Below are positions 7,876 to 15,512 of a stretch of DNA of 64,000 bases, one piece after another. Both the position numbers and the translations under genes were made by a program. Source of the DNA: Pseudonocardia ammonioxydans. GTDB lineage: Bacteria; Actinomycetota; Actinomycetes; Mycobacteriales; Pseudonocardiaceae. The notes beneath the pieces are model-generated. The model was not told the origin of the DNA, searched no databases, and saw nothing but the letters and a program-made list of their open reading frames with translations. Where the stretch lies: positions 124,001 to 188,000 of the forward strand of contig NZ_FOUY01000004.1 of the NCBI RefSeq assembly GCF_900115005.1. Reading direction: 5' to 3'. The first letter of the stretch is position 1; each line of letters starts with the position of its first letter.

Positions 7876-8178
7876 GTGAACCCCCACCTGCTCGAGGAAC
7901 GAGTCGCCACCGTCACCGGGGGCCCCGGCCTCGCCGAGAACGCTCGTGCCAGTCTCGCCGCACACAAGGCGACGGCCGACGCCTGCCGCCGGCGCACCGG
8001 GGAACGGCGCGCCGAGCTGGAGAAGGCACTGTCCGGTGGCGACGGCGGTCGCGACGCGCTGGACCTGCTGCTCGAGCTGGACGCGCTGGAACGCGTGCAG
8101 GACCGCATCGACCAGCGCCTCTCCGAGCTCTGCGAGTCGCTCACCGAGACCGGCACGCCCCGCTACGGCGACGCGTAG
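7876..8178 (+). CDS. Hypothetical protein, 100 aa, coiled-coil-like
   Basis: GTG 7876 is chosen because a GGGAGGG ribosome site lies 7 nt upstream. The longer open frame from 7777 would read through the leader hairpin. The product is highly charged and almost entirely helical: ENARASLAAHKATADACRRRTGERRAELEKAL (about residues 18-49), then LDLLLELDALERVQDRIDQRLSELCESL. Heptad-like leucines suggest a short coiled-coil dimer. There is no membrane segment, signal or catalytic motif. A 15-bp tandem duplication follows its stop by 33 bp. Confidence 0.6.
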   Translation: MNPHLLEERVATVTGGPGLAENARASLAAHKATADACRRRTGERRAELEKALSGGDGGRDALDLLLELDALERVQDRIDQRLSELCESLTETGTPRYGDA

Positions 8179-8211
8179 TCCCTCCGGACCGTCCGCGCGC
8201 CCGGGCGCTCG

Positions 8212-8241
8212 TGGTTCGATGACGGCTGGTTCGATGACGGC
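8212..8241. repeat. Perfect 15-bp tandem duplication
   Basis: TGGTTCGATGACGGC occurs twice without a spacer (8212-8226 and 8227-8241). The second copy's GACGGC pairs with GCCGTC at 8248-8253, giving a 6-bp hairpin that could terminate the upstream gene. It lies between that gene's stop (8178) and the ribosome site of the oxidoreductase at 8274. Confidence 0.85.
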
Positions 8242-8273
8242 GACGCCGCCGTCGTAAGAAGCGAGGAGATCAC

Positions 8274-9239
8274 GTGCGCGCAGTCCAGGTCGTCGAACTG
8301 GGTGGACCGGCCGCGGTCCGGGTCATGGACGTGGACCCGCCGGCCCGCGGGGACGGCGAGGTCCTGATCGATGTCGCCGCGGCCGGGGTGAACTTCCCGG
8401 ACGTGCTGCTGACCAAGGGCATGTACCAGTACAAGCCCGACCCGCCGTTCACCCTCGGCTCGGAGTGCGCCGGGACGGTGCGCGAGGCGGGGCCGGGCAG
8501 CCGGTTCTCCCCGGGGGACCGGGTTGTCGCGTTCACGATGTCCGGGGTGTTCAGCGAGGTCGTCGCGGTCCCCGAGCACACCGTGCTCCCGCTGCCCGAC
8601 GAGGTGGACTTCGCCGCGGGTGCCTGCCTGCCGATGAACTACCTGACCGCGCACTTCACGCTGGAGACCCGCGGCGGGCTGAAGGCGGGCGAGACCGTGC
8701 TCGTGCAGGGGGCCGCCGGCGGCATCGGGACCGCGGTCGTGCAGCTCGCCGCCGCGCTCGGCGCGACCGTGATCGGCGTGACCTCCAGCGAGGCCAAGGC
8801 CGACGTCGCGAAGCGGGCCGGTGCGACGCACACGGTCGGCGTCGAGGGGTTCAAGGACGCCGTCAAGGAGATCACCGGAGGTGCCGGGGTCGACATGGTG
8901 GTGGACCCGGTCGGCGGGGACCGCTTCACCGACTCGCTGCGCAGCATGGGCCCACTGGGCCGGCTGATGGTCGTCGGGTTCACCGCGGGCGACATCCCGA
9001 CGGTGAAGGTCAACCGGCTCCTGCTCAACAACATCGACGTCCGCGGCGTCGGCTGGGGCGCCTACGCCCTGGGCCGCGAGGACTTCATCCGCGCCGAGTG
9101 GGACGCCCTGCTCCCGCACCTGCGTTCCGGTGCGCTCGACCCGCTGATCTCCGAGCGCTTCGGGCTGGAGAAGGCGGGGGAGGCGCTGTCGCGCATCGAC
9201 GACCGGGTCGTCACCGGCAAGGTCGTCCTGGAGGTCTGA
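8274..9239 (+). CDS. NADPH:quinone oxidoreductase family protein (zinc-free MDR)
   Basis: GTG 8274 follows GCGAGGAGATCAC, a strong ribosome site. The 321-residue medium-chain dehydrogenase/reductase has the N-terminal GroES-like fold (DVAAAGVNFPDVLLTKGMYQ) and the quinone-reductase nucleotide site QGAAGGIGTAVVQLA, with glycines from residue 146. It also has the VVDPVGGDRF segment. The structural and catalytic cysteines of zinc alcohol dehydrogenases are absent, as expected for the QOR branch. The reaction would be NADPH-dependent reduction of quinones or enones in the cytoplasm. It stands alone between a hypothetical gene and a strong terminator. Confidence 0.9.
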   Translation: MRAVQVVELGGPAAVRVMDVDPPARGDGEVLIDVAAAGVNFPDVLLTKGMYQYKPDPPFTLGSECAGTVREAGPGSRFSPGDRVVAFTMSGVFSEVVAVPEHTVLPLPDEVDFAAGACLPMNYLTAHFTLETRGGLKAGETVLVQGAAGGIGTAVVQLAAALGATVIGVTSSEAKADVAKRAGATHTVGVEGFKDAVKEITGGAGVDMVVDPVGGDRFTDSLRSMGPLGRLMVVGFTAGDIPTVKVNRLLLNNIDVRGVGWGAYALGREDFIRAEWDALLPHLRSGALDPLISERFGLEKAGEALSRIDDRVVTGKVVLEV

Positions 9240-9253
9240 CGGTGCGGTTCCGT

Positions 9254-9284
9254 CCCCGGTCCGGCGCGTCGAGCCGGACCGGGG
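9254..9284. terminator. Bidirectional hairpin terminator
   Basis: A perfect 12-bp inverted repeat, CCCCGGTCCGGC (9254-9265) with GCCGGACCGGGG (9273-9284), has a 7-nt loop. It lies between the converging oxidoreductase gene and the 9322-11076 minus gene. There is no U-tract, as is common in actinomycetes. Confidence 0.75.
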
Positions 9285-9321
9285 GCCGGGCCGGGCCGGT
9301 GCCGGACCGGGGCCCGACCGC

Positions 9322-11076
9322 TCAGCCGGCCGGTTCGAGGTTCTGCCGGACCGGGTTCCGCGGGTGCGGGGTCGGCGTGGGCCGCGCGGGGGGCGCCGTG
9401 GGGTCGCGCGGGGCGGGTGCCGGGCCGGACCAGCCCGGTCCGGGGCCGGGCACCGCCGCGACCGGCTCGGCGACGTGCAGCCGGTGCCGGGCCGCCGCGG
9501 CCCGTCCCGCCGGGCCGGTCTCGCCGAGCGCGTGCAGAGCCAGCGCCCGGTGGGCCGGGACCTCGCAGCGGCGCAGGAACCGGTCCAGCTCGCGTACCGC
9601 GTCCGCGCTCTCCCGGGCCCGGGCCCACGCGACGACCTCGGCCTCGGCGACCTCGTCGCGCACCCCGGCCAGCCGCACGCAGACGTACTCGATGTCCTCG
9701 TCGGCCAGCTCTCCCGGTGCGGGGACGTGCATGCCCTGCTCCAGCAGGTACTCGTGCACCGCCCACAGCCCCATCGGCGTCAGCGCGACGACCGTCGGGT
9801 CCGGGTCGTCGCGGTGGGCCACCACCGAGAGCTCGTCGAGCTCGTCGGCGTCGAGGGTCTCGCCGAGCTCGATCGCCCCGAGCAGCTCGCACGCGTCCAG
9901 CAGGGCGGTGACGTCGCGCCGCCACAGCCGCTGCTCGACGTCGCCGGCGAGGTCGTCGACCACGCAGCCGGCCTCGTCGTTGACGGTGTCGCGGACCTGG
10001 CGGTGGAAGTGCTCCAGCGGGACGGGACCGCCGCCGGTGCCGTAGAGCGCCACCCACAGCATCGGGAACGCCTCGGACATCGACATCCCGAACAGCGAGG
10101 GGGCGCCGAACACGTCGGTGCCGCCCAGGTTGTCGCCGAGCCGGCCGACCGACTCGAACACGCGCCGCCAGAGCTCGATCGGCCGGTTCAGCAGCGGGCC
10201 CGCGCTCTTCACCGGCAGCAGCCGGCCGCGGACGATGCGGACCAGCCGGGCGGCCCGCGCCCAGCGCAGCAGCAACGAGACCTCGGGCAGGTCGTCGCTG
10301 GTGCGGGCGGTCTCCCGGTAGAGGTGGTCGAGCTGCAGGTGCGCCGCGAGGTCGAGCGCGTCGGCCCGGCCGAGCCGCCCGTCCGAGGTGAGCCGGCGCC
10401 CGGCCCGGACCCACACCGTCAGCCGGCGCAGCAGGTCGAGTCCCTCGGAGCGCTCCGCCGCCTCGACCAGGGTGGCCGCGCTCGGCATCGGCACCGGCGG
10501 GAGCTCGGGGTCCCACTCGGTGCGGGCGGGACGCTCGGCGTCGCGTCGCATGATCTCGGCCAGCGCGTGCCGGTCGACGTCGGCCTCGCCGGAGCCGGCG
10601 CGGTCCAGGAAGCGCTGGACGGCGATCGGGTCCGCGGGGTCGATCCCGTTGCGGTGCAGCTGCACGCCCCAGAACTTGCCGAGATCGTAGTTGCGCTCGT
10701 CGGCGAGGCCGTCGCGCAGGGCGGGTGTGGAGTCGACGACCTGGCGGTGCAGCGCGTCGGTGGAGGCGGACTGCGGGTCGAACCAGTCGTGGTCGTCGAG
10801 GAAGTCGATCAGAGCATGGAAGGCGGGCGCGACGTCGTCCGGCTCGAGCACCGTCACCTTGCGCGGGAACCACATCCCGAGCGCGTCGGCGATGTGCGAG
10901 CGGTTCCACCGGCCGAGCCGGCGGTCGCGTGCGTACTTGTAGTCGACGGCCGCTGCGACGAGCGCGGCGTCCACCTCGACGCGGCGTCGCCGCGCCCAGA
11001 CGAGGAACTGGTCCAGTAGCCGGCTCCGGGCCTCGGCGTACCCCTGATCGTCCCCGGGGGTGAACACGAGACGCAT
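9322..11076 (-). CDS. Large hypothetical protein, 584 aa
   Basis: I do not recognise this protein. ATG 11076 (MRLVFTPGDDQG) is preferred to an upstream ATG at 11136, because homologous-looking sequence begins there. It is soluble, with no signal peptide or membrane segment. The N-terminal 100 residues (YAEARSRLLDQFLVWARRRR..., WNRSHIADALGMWFPRKVTVLEPDDV) look like an actinobacterial domain of unknown function. The middle is Leu/Arg-rich helical (LLLRWARAARLVRIVRGRLLPVK), suggesting winged-helix modules. The C-terminal 50 residues are Pro-rich and disordered. It lies 242 bp downstream of the BCCT transporter gene, behind a strong terminator, so it probably has its own promoter. Confidence 0.65.
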   Translation of the reverse strand: MRLVFTPGDDQGYAEARSRLLDQFLVWARRRRVEVDAALVAAAVDYKYARDRRLGRWNRSHIADALGMWFPRKVTVLEPDDVAPAFHALIDFLDDHDWFDPQSASTDALHRQVVDSTPALRDGLADERNYDLGKFWGVQLHRNGIDPADPIAVQRFLDRAGSGEADVDRHALAEIMRRDAERPARTEWDPELPPVPMPSAATLVEAAERSEGLDLLRRLTVWVRAGRRLTSDGRLGRADALDLAAHLQLDHLYRETARTSDDLPEVSLLLRWARAARLVRIVRGRLLPVKSAGPLLNRPIELWRRVFESVGRLGDNLGGTDVFGAPSLFGMSMSEAFPMLWVALYGTGGGPVPLEHFHRQVRDTVNDEAGCVVDDLAGDVEQRLWRRDVTALLDACELLGAIELGETLDADELDELSVVAHRDDPDPTVVALTPMGLWAVHEYLLEQGMHVPAPGELADEDIEYVCVRLAGVRDEVAEAEVVAWARARESADAVRELDRFLRRCEVPAHRALALHALGETGPAGRAAAARHRLHVAEPVAAVPGPGPGWSGPAPAPRDPTAPPARPTPTPHPRNPVRQNLEPAG

Positions 11077-11264
11077 CCGGCCCACTGTGTCAGGTCCCTC
11101 CATCCGTCCGGTCGCGGGGTGGACACGGTGATCCACCTCAGTGCGGGTGCACGACCACCGATGATCTCCGGTGCGTGCGGGGGCTCGCGCACCGGGATGT
11201 CCTCCCGGTGCAACGAGCGGGCGGCGCCCGAGTGACTGCCGCCGAGGAACCGTCCCACGAACGA

Positions 11265-11298
11265 CGGTGGCCGGGCACCCACGGGTGCCCGGCCACCG
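11265..11298. terminator. Strong hairpin terminator of the BCCT gene
   Basis: The inverted repeat has a 16-bp arm, CGGTGGCCGGGCACCC (11265-11280), with its complement at 11283-11298 and a very tight loop. It lies 20 bp past the stop of the minus-strand transporter gene. Confidence 0.8.
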
Positions 11299-11318
11299 GT
11301 TCGTGCGGCAGGCGGTCG

Positions 11319-13145
11319 TCAGTCGCCGCCGACCGGGCTGTCCTTGCGGCCCGCGTCCGACGTGCCGGTGTCCCCGGTGTCGGAGTCCTCGGGCGCGACC
11401 GGGCCCTCGCCGGGCTCGGTCATCGTGTAACCGGGGCCGGTCCCGGGGCCGTTCGAGTAGCCGTTCTCCGGCGGCTCCTCCTTGTAGTCCGGCGGGAACG
11501 GGGCGACCTTGACGTAGAAGTCGTCACCGTGCCGGTTGGTGGCCCAGTCGACGGCCTGCTCGATGACCTCGGCGCCCTTCTTCTCCCGCAGGACCACCGG
11601 GTCGCGGCGCAGGTCCTTGAACAGCGCGAAGCAGAGCAGGACCATGATCACCACGAACGGTGCGGCCACCAGGATCGTGAAGTTGGTGATCCCGTCGAGT
11701 GCGTTCTCCCCGCCGGTGATCAGCATCAGGACGGCCACGGCACCCATCACCGCACCCCAGAAGATGACCACCCAGCGGCTCGGCTCGATGGTGCCGCGCT
11801 GCGAGAGCGTGCCCATCACGATCGACGCCGCGTCGGCACCGGAGACGAAGAAGATGCCGACCAGCAGCATCACCAGGATGCCGGTGATCACCGACCACGG
11901 GTAGGCCTCGAGCATCTGGAACAGTTGGACGTTGGAGTCCTCGGAGAACTGGACGCCCTGCTGGGACTGGGTAATCGCGGTGCCACCGAAGATGCAGAAC
12001 CAGACCAGCGAGACCAGGCTCGGCGCCAGGATGACGCCGCCGACGAACTCACGGATGGTGCGCCCGCGGGAGATCCGGGCCAGGAACATGCCGACGAACG
12101 GCGTCCAGGAGATCCACCAGGCCCAGTAGAAGATCGTCCAGCCGGACAGCCACTCGAGCATCGGCTCGCCGCCGACGGCCTCGGTACGCCCGACCATCTC
12201 GAAGAACTGCGAGAAGTACGCGCCGATCGAGGTCGGGATGAGGTCGAGGATGATCACCGTCGGGCCGACGACGAACACGAACAGCGCCAGCAGACCCGCC
12301 AGCACCATGTTGATGTTCGACAGCCACTGGATGCCCCGGGCGATGCCCGAGACCGCGGACAGCACGAACGCCGCGGTGAGGACCACGATGATCGCGGCGA
12401 GGATCGCAGGGCTCACCGGCCCGTCGGTCCAGCCGACGATCTGCATGCCGCCACCGATCTGGAAGGCACCCAGACCCAGCGACGCCGCGGACCCGAACAG
12501 GGTCGCGAAGATCGCGAGGATGTCGATGGCCCGCCCGATCGGTCCCTCGGCGGCCTTCTTGCCGATGAGGGGGATGAACGCCTGGCTGATGAGCTGACGA
12601 CGGCCCTTGCGGAACGTCGAGTACGCGATGGCCAGGCCGACGACGGCGTAGATCGCCCACGGGTGCAGCGTCCAGTGGAACAGCGAGGTGGCCATCGCCA
12701 CCTGCATCGCCTCGGTCGTGCCCGGCTCGGCCGCACCGGGGGGCACGGACGTGGTGAAGAACGAGAGCGGCTCGTTCACGCCGAAGAACATCAGACCGAT
12801 GCCCATGCCGGCGGAGAACATCATCGCGATCCAGGAGACGGTCCGGAACTCCGGCTCCTCGGTGTCGGTGCCGAGCTTGATCCGGCCGAACCGGCTGAAC
12901 GCGAGGAACAGCGCGAACGCGACGAAGGCGGTCGCCGCCAGGATGAAGCCCCAGCCGCCACCGCGCATCAGACCGTCGAGCATGGAGCTCGCGGTGTTTC
13001 CCAGGTTGTCCGGGGCGATGATGCCCCAGACCACGAAGAGCAGCGCGATCGCCGCGGCCACTCCGAAGACGATCCAGTCGGTACGTGGCCGACCTTCACC
13101 GGACCCGGCAGCGCCGGTGTCCGTGCGTGGTTCCGCCTGTGTCAT
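11319..13145 (-). CDS. BCCT-family betaine/carnitine/choline transporter
   Basis: The 608-residue protein has about twelve hydrophobic segments. The BCCT signature tryptophan box, YWAWWISWTPFVGMFLARIS, starts at about residue 340. FSAGMGIGLMFFGVNEPL is the Gly-rich TM3 region that lines the substrate and sodium path. BCCT carriers import glycine betaine, choline, carnitine or ectoine with Na+ or H+. The hydrophilic C-terminal tail (about 100 residues, acidic, Gly/Pro-rich) resembles the osmosensory tails of BetP-like proteins but lacks their cluster of basic residues. Substrate is not predictable. The start ATG is at 13145, with GGGAGGGGG about 30 nt upstream. Confidence 0.92.
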   Translation of the reverse strand: MTQAEPRTDTGAAGSGEGRPRTDWIVFGVAAAIALLFVVWGIIAPDNLGNTASSMLDGLMRGGGWGFILAATAFVAFALFLAFSRFGRIKLGTDTEEPEFRTVSWIAMMFSAGMGIGLMFFGVNEPLSFFTTSVPPGAAEPGTTEAMQVAMATSLFHWTLHPWAIYAVVGLAIAYSTFRKGRRQLISQAFIPLIGKKAAEGPIGRAIDILAIFATLFGSAASLGLGAFQIGGGMQIVGWTDGPVSPAILAAIIVVLTAAFVLSAVSGIARGIQWLSNINMVLAGLLALFVFVVGPTVIILDLIPTSIGAYFSQFFEMVGRTEAVGGEPMLEWLSGWTIFYWAWWISWTPFVGMFLARISRGRTIREFVGGVILAPSLVSLVWFCIFGGTAITQSQQGVQFSEDSNVQLFQMLEAYPWSVITGILVMLLVGIFFVSGADAASIVMGTLSQRGTIEPSRWVVIFWGAVMGAVAVLMLITGGENALDGITNFTILVAAPFVVIMVLLCFALFKDLRRDPVVLREKKGAEVIEQAVDWATNRHGDDFYVKVAPFPPDYKEEPPENGYSNGPGTGPGYTMTEPGEGPVAPEDSDTGDTGTSDAGRKDSPVGGD

Positions 13146-13284
13146 GACAGGTCACGCCCTGCGGGCGCATCCCCCTCCCGGTCGAATACGGTGAAAAGTG
13201 CACAAGTTGGTTGTCGCCGGAAGTGTAGGCGACCCCCTGACCGCGCTGGTGCAACCGCGCACCATACGGACGAATCGTCGCAGG

Positions 13285-14667
13285 TCAACCCGCTGTAAGC
13301 GACTGTTTCGATTCGATATCGGCGTGCTGCGACGCGGTTTCGGCGCTCCAGCCGGACGCCGCGACCCCGCCGGGCACCGGCGCGGCCGGGTCGTACGGGG
13401 TGCGGGTGAGGACGAACGTGGCCAGCCGGAGGTGGTCGCCGGTGATCCGCAACGTCTCCCCGGCGAAGTAGCCGTCCAGGCCGACCCAGGTCCCGTCCGG
13501 GCCGGGCCGGAACCGCGACGACCGGCCCGGACGGCCCAGGCCACCCAGGTGCAGCAGCCCGCCGGGCACCGCGCGCAGGGCGTACGGCGAGGGGCCCCAG
13601 AACCACGGGCCGAGCAGGGCCGGGTCGATCGGGCACGGTTCCGGTGCCCAGGCGTCGACGATCCGGGGCTCGGCCGCGCGCAGGTCGGCGAGCAGGCGGG
13701 GACCGAGCCCGGAGTCCAGCCCGGCCGTCGTGTTGCCCAGTGCCAGCGCGCCGGTGCCCTCCTCGCGGTCGACCCACAGCCCGGCCAGGAAACCGGGCAT
13801 CGAGCCGCCGTGGCCGACCAGGGTGACGCCGTCGACCCGGTGAACCTGCACCCCCAGGCCGTAGGCCGCCCAGCTCGGCGACGCGGCGTCGATGCCGGCC
13901 GGCAGCGTCATCTCCTCGACCGTCGCGGGCGACAGGACCCCGCCGGTGTCGCCGAGCAGGAACGCGCCGAGGCGGGCCAGGTCCCGCGCGGTGCACCAGA
14001 GCTGGCCGGCCGGGGCCATCACGCCCGCGTCGTGCTCGGGCTCGGGCAGGGTCAGCTCCGCCCAGGGGTGCACGGCGTGCCCCGCGGCGGCGGGGGCCTG
14101 CGGCCGGGGCGAGGTCCGAGTCATGTCCAGCGGGAGCAGGACCTCGCGGCGGGCGACGTCGGCCCAGTCCGCCCCGCGCCGGTGGGCGACCAGCTCGCCG
14201 AGCAGCCCGAAACCGAGGTTGGAATAGTGGAACCGGCGGGCCGCCGGGAGCACCCGGTCGTCGTCGGACAGGGCCAGCTCCGCCAGGGAACCGCCTGGAG
14301 TGCGCTCCCACCACTGTCCCGGGCTCTCCGCGCCGGCCCCGGCCAGGTGCGAGAGCAGCTGGCCGATCGTGCGGTCGCCGAACGGGGTGCCGGGCAGGTG
14401 CCGCTCCAGCGGGTCGTCGAGATCGAGCAGGCCCTCGTCGCGCAGCCGTAGCACGGTGACCGCGCAGACCGTCTTGGTGATCGACCCGATCCGGAACTGG
14501 ACGTCGTCCGGCGCCGCCCCGGCGGGCAGCGCGCCCCGGCCCGCGTGCCAGGCCAGCCCGCCGTCGCGGACGACCCCCGCGACGAGCCCGGGGACGCGGC
14601 CGTCGCGCTGGGCGCGGGCGACGCGGGCGAGCAGGGTGCGCTGGGTGGTGGGGAGCAGGTCGGACAT
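13285..14667 (-). CDS. Serine hydrolase of the beta-lactamase / D-aminopeptidase fold
   Basis: The 460-residue product carries the three class C beta-lactamase-type motifs. The nucleophile and base are in S62-I-T-K65 (FRIGSITKTVCAVT). Y148-S-N150 is in FHYSNLGFGLLG, and the third box H286-G-G is in LVGHGGSMPG. There is no signal peptide, so it is probably a cytoplasmic esterase or peptidase rather than a secreted beta-lactamase. The C-terminal 130 residues form a beta-rich lipocalin-like extension (LLHLGGLGRPGRSSRF, WVGLDGYFAGETLRI), as in EstB/LACTB-type proteins. It ends 139 bp before the transporter start on the same strand. Confidence 0.88.
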   Translation of the reverse strand: MSDLLPTTQRTLLARVARAQRDGRVPGLVAGVVRDGGLAWHAGRGALPAGAAPDDVQFRIGSITKTVCAVTVLRLRDEGLLDLDDPLERHLPGTPFGDRTIGQLLSHLAGAGAESPGQWWERTPGGSLAELALSDDDRVLPAARRFHYSNLGFGLLGELVAHRRGADWADVARREVLLPLDMTRTSPRPQAPAAAGHAVHPWAELTLPEPEHDAGVMAPAGQLWCTARDLARLGAFLLGDTGGVLSPATVEEMTLPAGIDAASPSWAAYGLGVQVHRVDGVTLVGHGGSMPGFLAGLWVDREEGTGALALGNTTAGLDSGLGPRLLADLRAAEPRIVDAWAPEPCPIDPALLGPWFWGPSPYALRAVPGGLLHLGGLGRPGRSSRFRPGPDGTWVGLDGYFAGETLRITGDHLRLATFVLTRTPYDPAAPVPGGVAASGWSAETASQHADIESKQSLTAG

Positions 14668-14744
14668 GCCTGCGACCGTAGTCCGGCGGTGTGGCGCGGG
14701 CCCGGGGTGGCGCGCGGTGCGGGTGTGGCGCTGCCGCCGTGTCG

Positions 14745-15305
14745 TCAGCGCCCGCGCGCGAGACGGTGCAGCAGGGGAGCCGTGCGGAACCCGACGAGCG
14801 AGCGCATGACCAGCGAGGTCGACGTCCGCTCCACCCCCTCGATCGCGAGCAGGTGCCCGGCGATCCGGTAGAGGTCGTCGGCGTCCCGGGCCACCAGGTG
14901 CACCAGCAGGTCCTCCTCACCGGAGATCCCGTGCACCTCCAGGACCTCGGGCAGCCGATCCAGGGCGCCGGCCACCGCGGCCAGCTCGCGCTGCACGACC
15001 CGCACGGTGACGAAGGCGGCCAGCGGGTAGCCGAGCGCGGCCGGGTCGACCCGGCGCTCGAAGGTGTCCAGCGCGCCGAGGCGGTCCAGCTTCGCCAGCC
15101 GCGCCTGCACCGTGTTGCGCGACAACCCGACCCGCTCGGCCAGGGCCAGCACCGTGGCCCGCGGGTCCGCGGCCAGCTCGAGCAGCAGCCGCGCGTCGTG
15201 GCCGTCGAGGTCGGTGCGGGCGGGCGGCACGGCATCGTGCGGCGGCGGAGCATGCTCGTCGGCCGGGGCGGGGGTCCCGGCGTGGATGCGGTCGTCGGTG
15301 TGCAC
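14745..15305 (-). CDS. Lrp/AsnC-family transcriptional regulator
   Basis: GTG 15305 is preferred because AGGGCGGG lies just upstream; an ATG at 15341 would add 12 residues. The product has an AsnC-type winged helix (LDGHDARLLLELAADPRATVLALAERVGLSRNTVQARLAKLDRLG) followed by the alpha-beta RAM ligand domain (AAFVTVRVVQRELAAVAGALDRLPEVLEVHGISGEEDLLVHLVARD). These proteins form octamers that bind amino or keto acids. It is divergent from the AceE-like gene at 15513, with a 207-bp shared spacer, so control of that gene is a reasonable inference. Confidence 0.88.
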   Translation of the reverse strand: MHTDDRIHAGTPAPADEHAPPPHDAVPPARTDLDGHDARLLLELAADPRATVLALAERVGLSRNTVQARLAKLDRLGALDTFERRVDPAALGYPLAAFVTVRVVQRELAAVAGALDRLPEVLEVHGISGEEDLLVHLVARDADDLYRIAGHLLAIEGVERTSTSLVMRSLVGFRTAPLLHRLARGR

Positions 15306-15376
15306 TCTGCCCGCCCTGGCTCGGCTCGGTCGGGCCCGCATCGAGCAGTCTGCTCAGAATTGCGGGTTCCGGTTGT

Positions 15377-15399
15377 GCACTCATCGTGATTGATGGTGC
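15377..15399. promoter_or_regulatory. Imperfect dyad in the Lrp/E1 divergent promoter region
   Basis: GCAC-TCATC-GTGAT-TGATG-GTGC contains the complementary words GCAC/GTGC and CATC/GATG with a one-base offset. Its position between the divergent regulator and enzyme genes makes it a candidate Lrp/AsnC operator. Confidence 0.3.
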
Positions 15400-15512
15400 G
15401 CTGTCAGGGCAACCTGCGTGTAGCGCTGCCGCTGGGGACGGTCGTCCCCGGGGACGCCCGGGGTGCAGTGACCCGGGTGCAGTGACTCGGGACGACGAAG
15501 CTGGAGAGAACG

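Noticed and set aside
8212..8241. tRNA T-loop-like GGTTCGAT
   Set aside because: It is repeated as part of a 15-bp duplication, and no acceptor, D or anticodon arms can be built around it.
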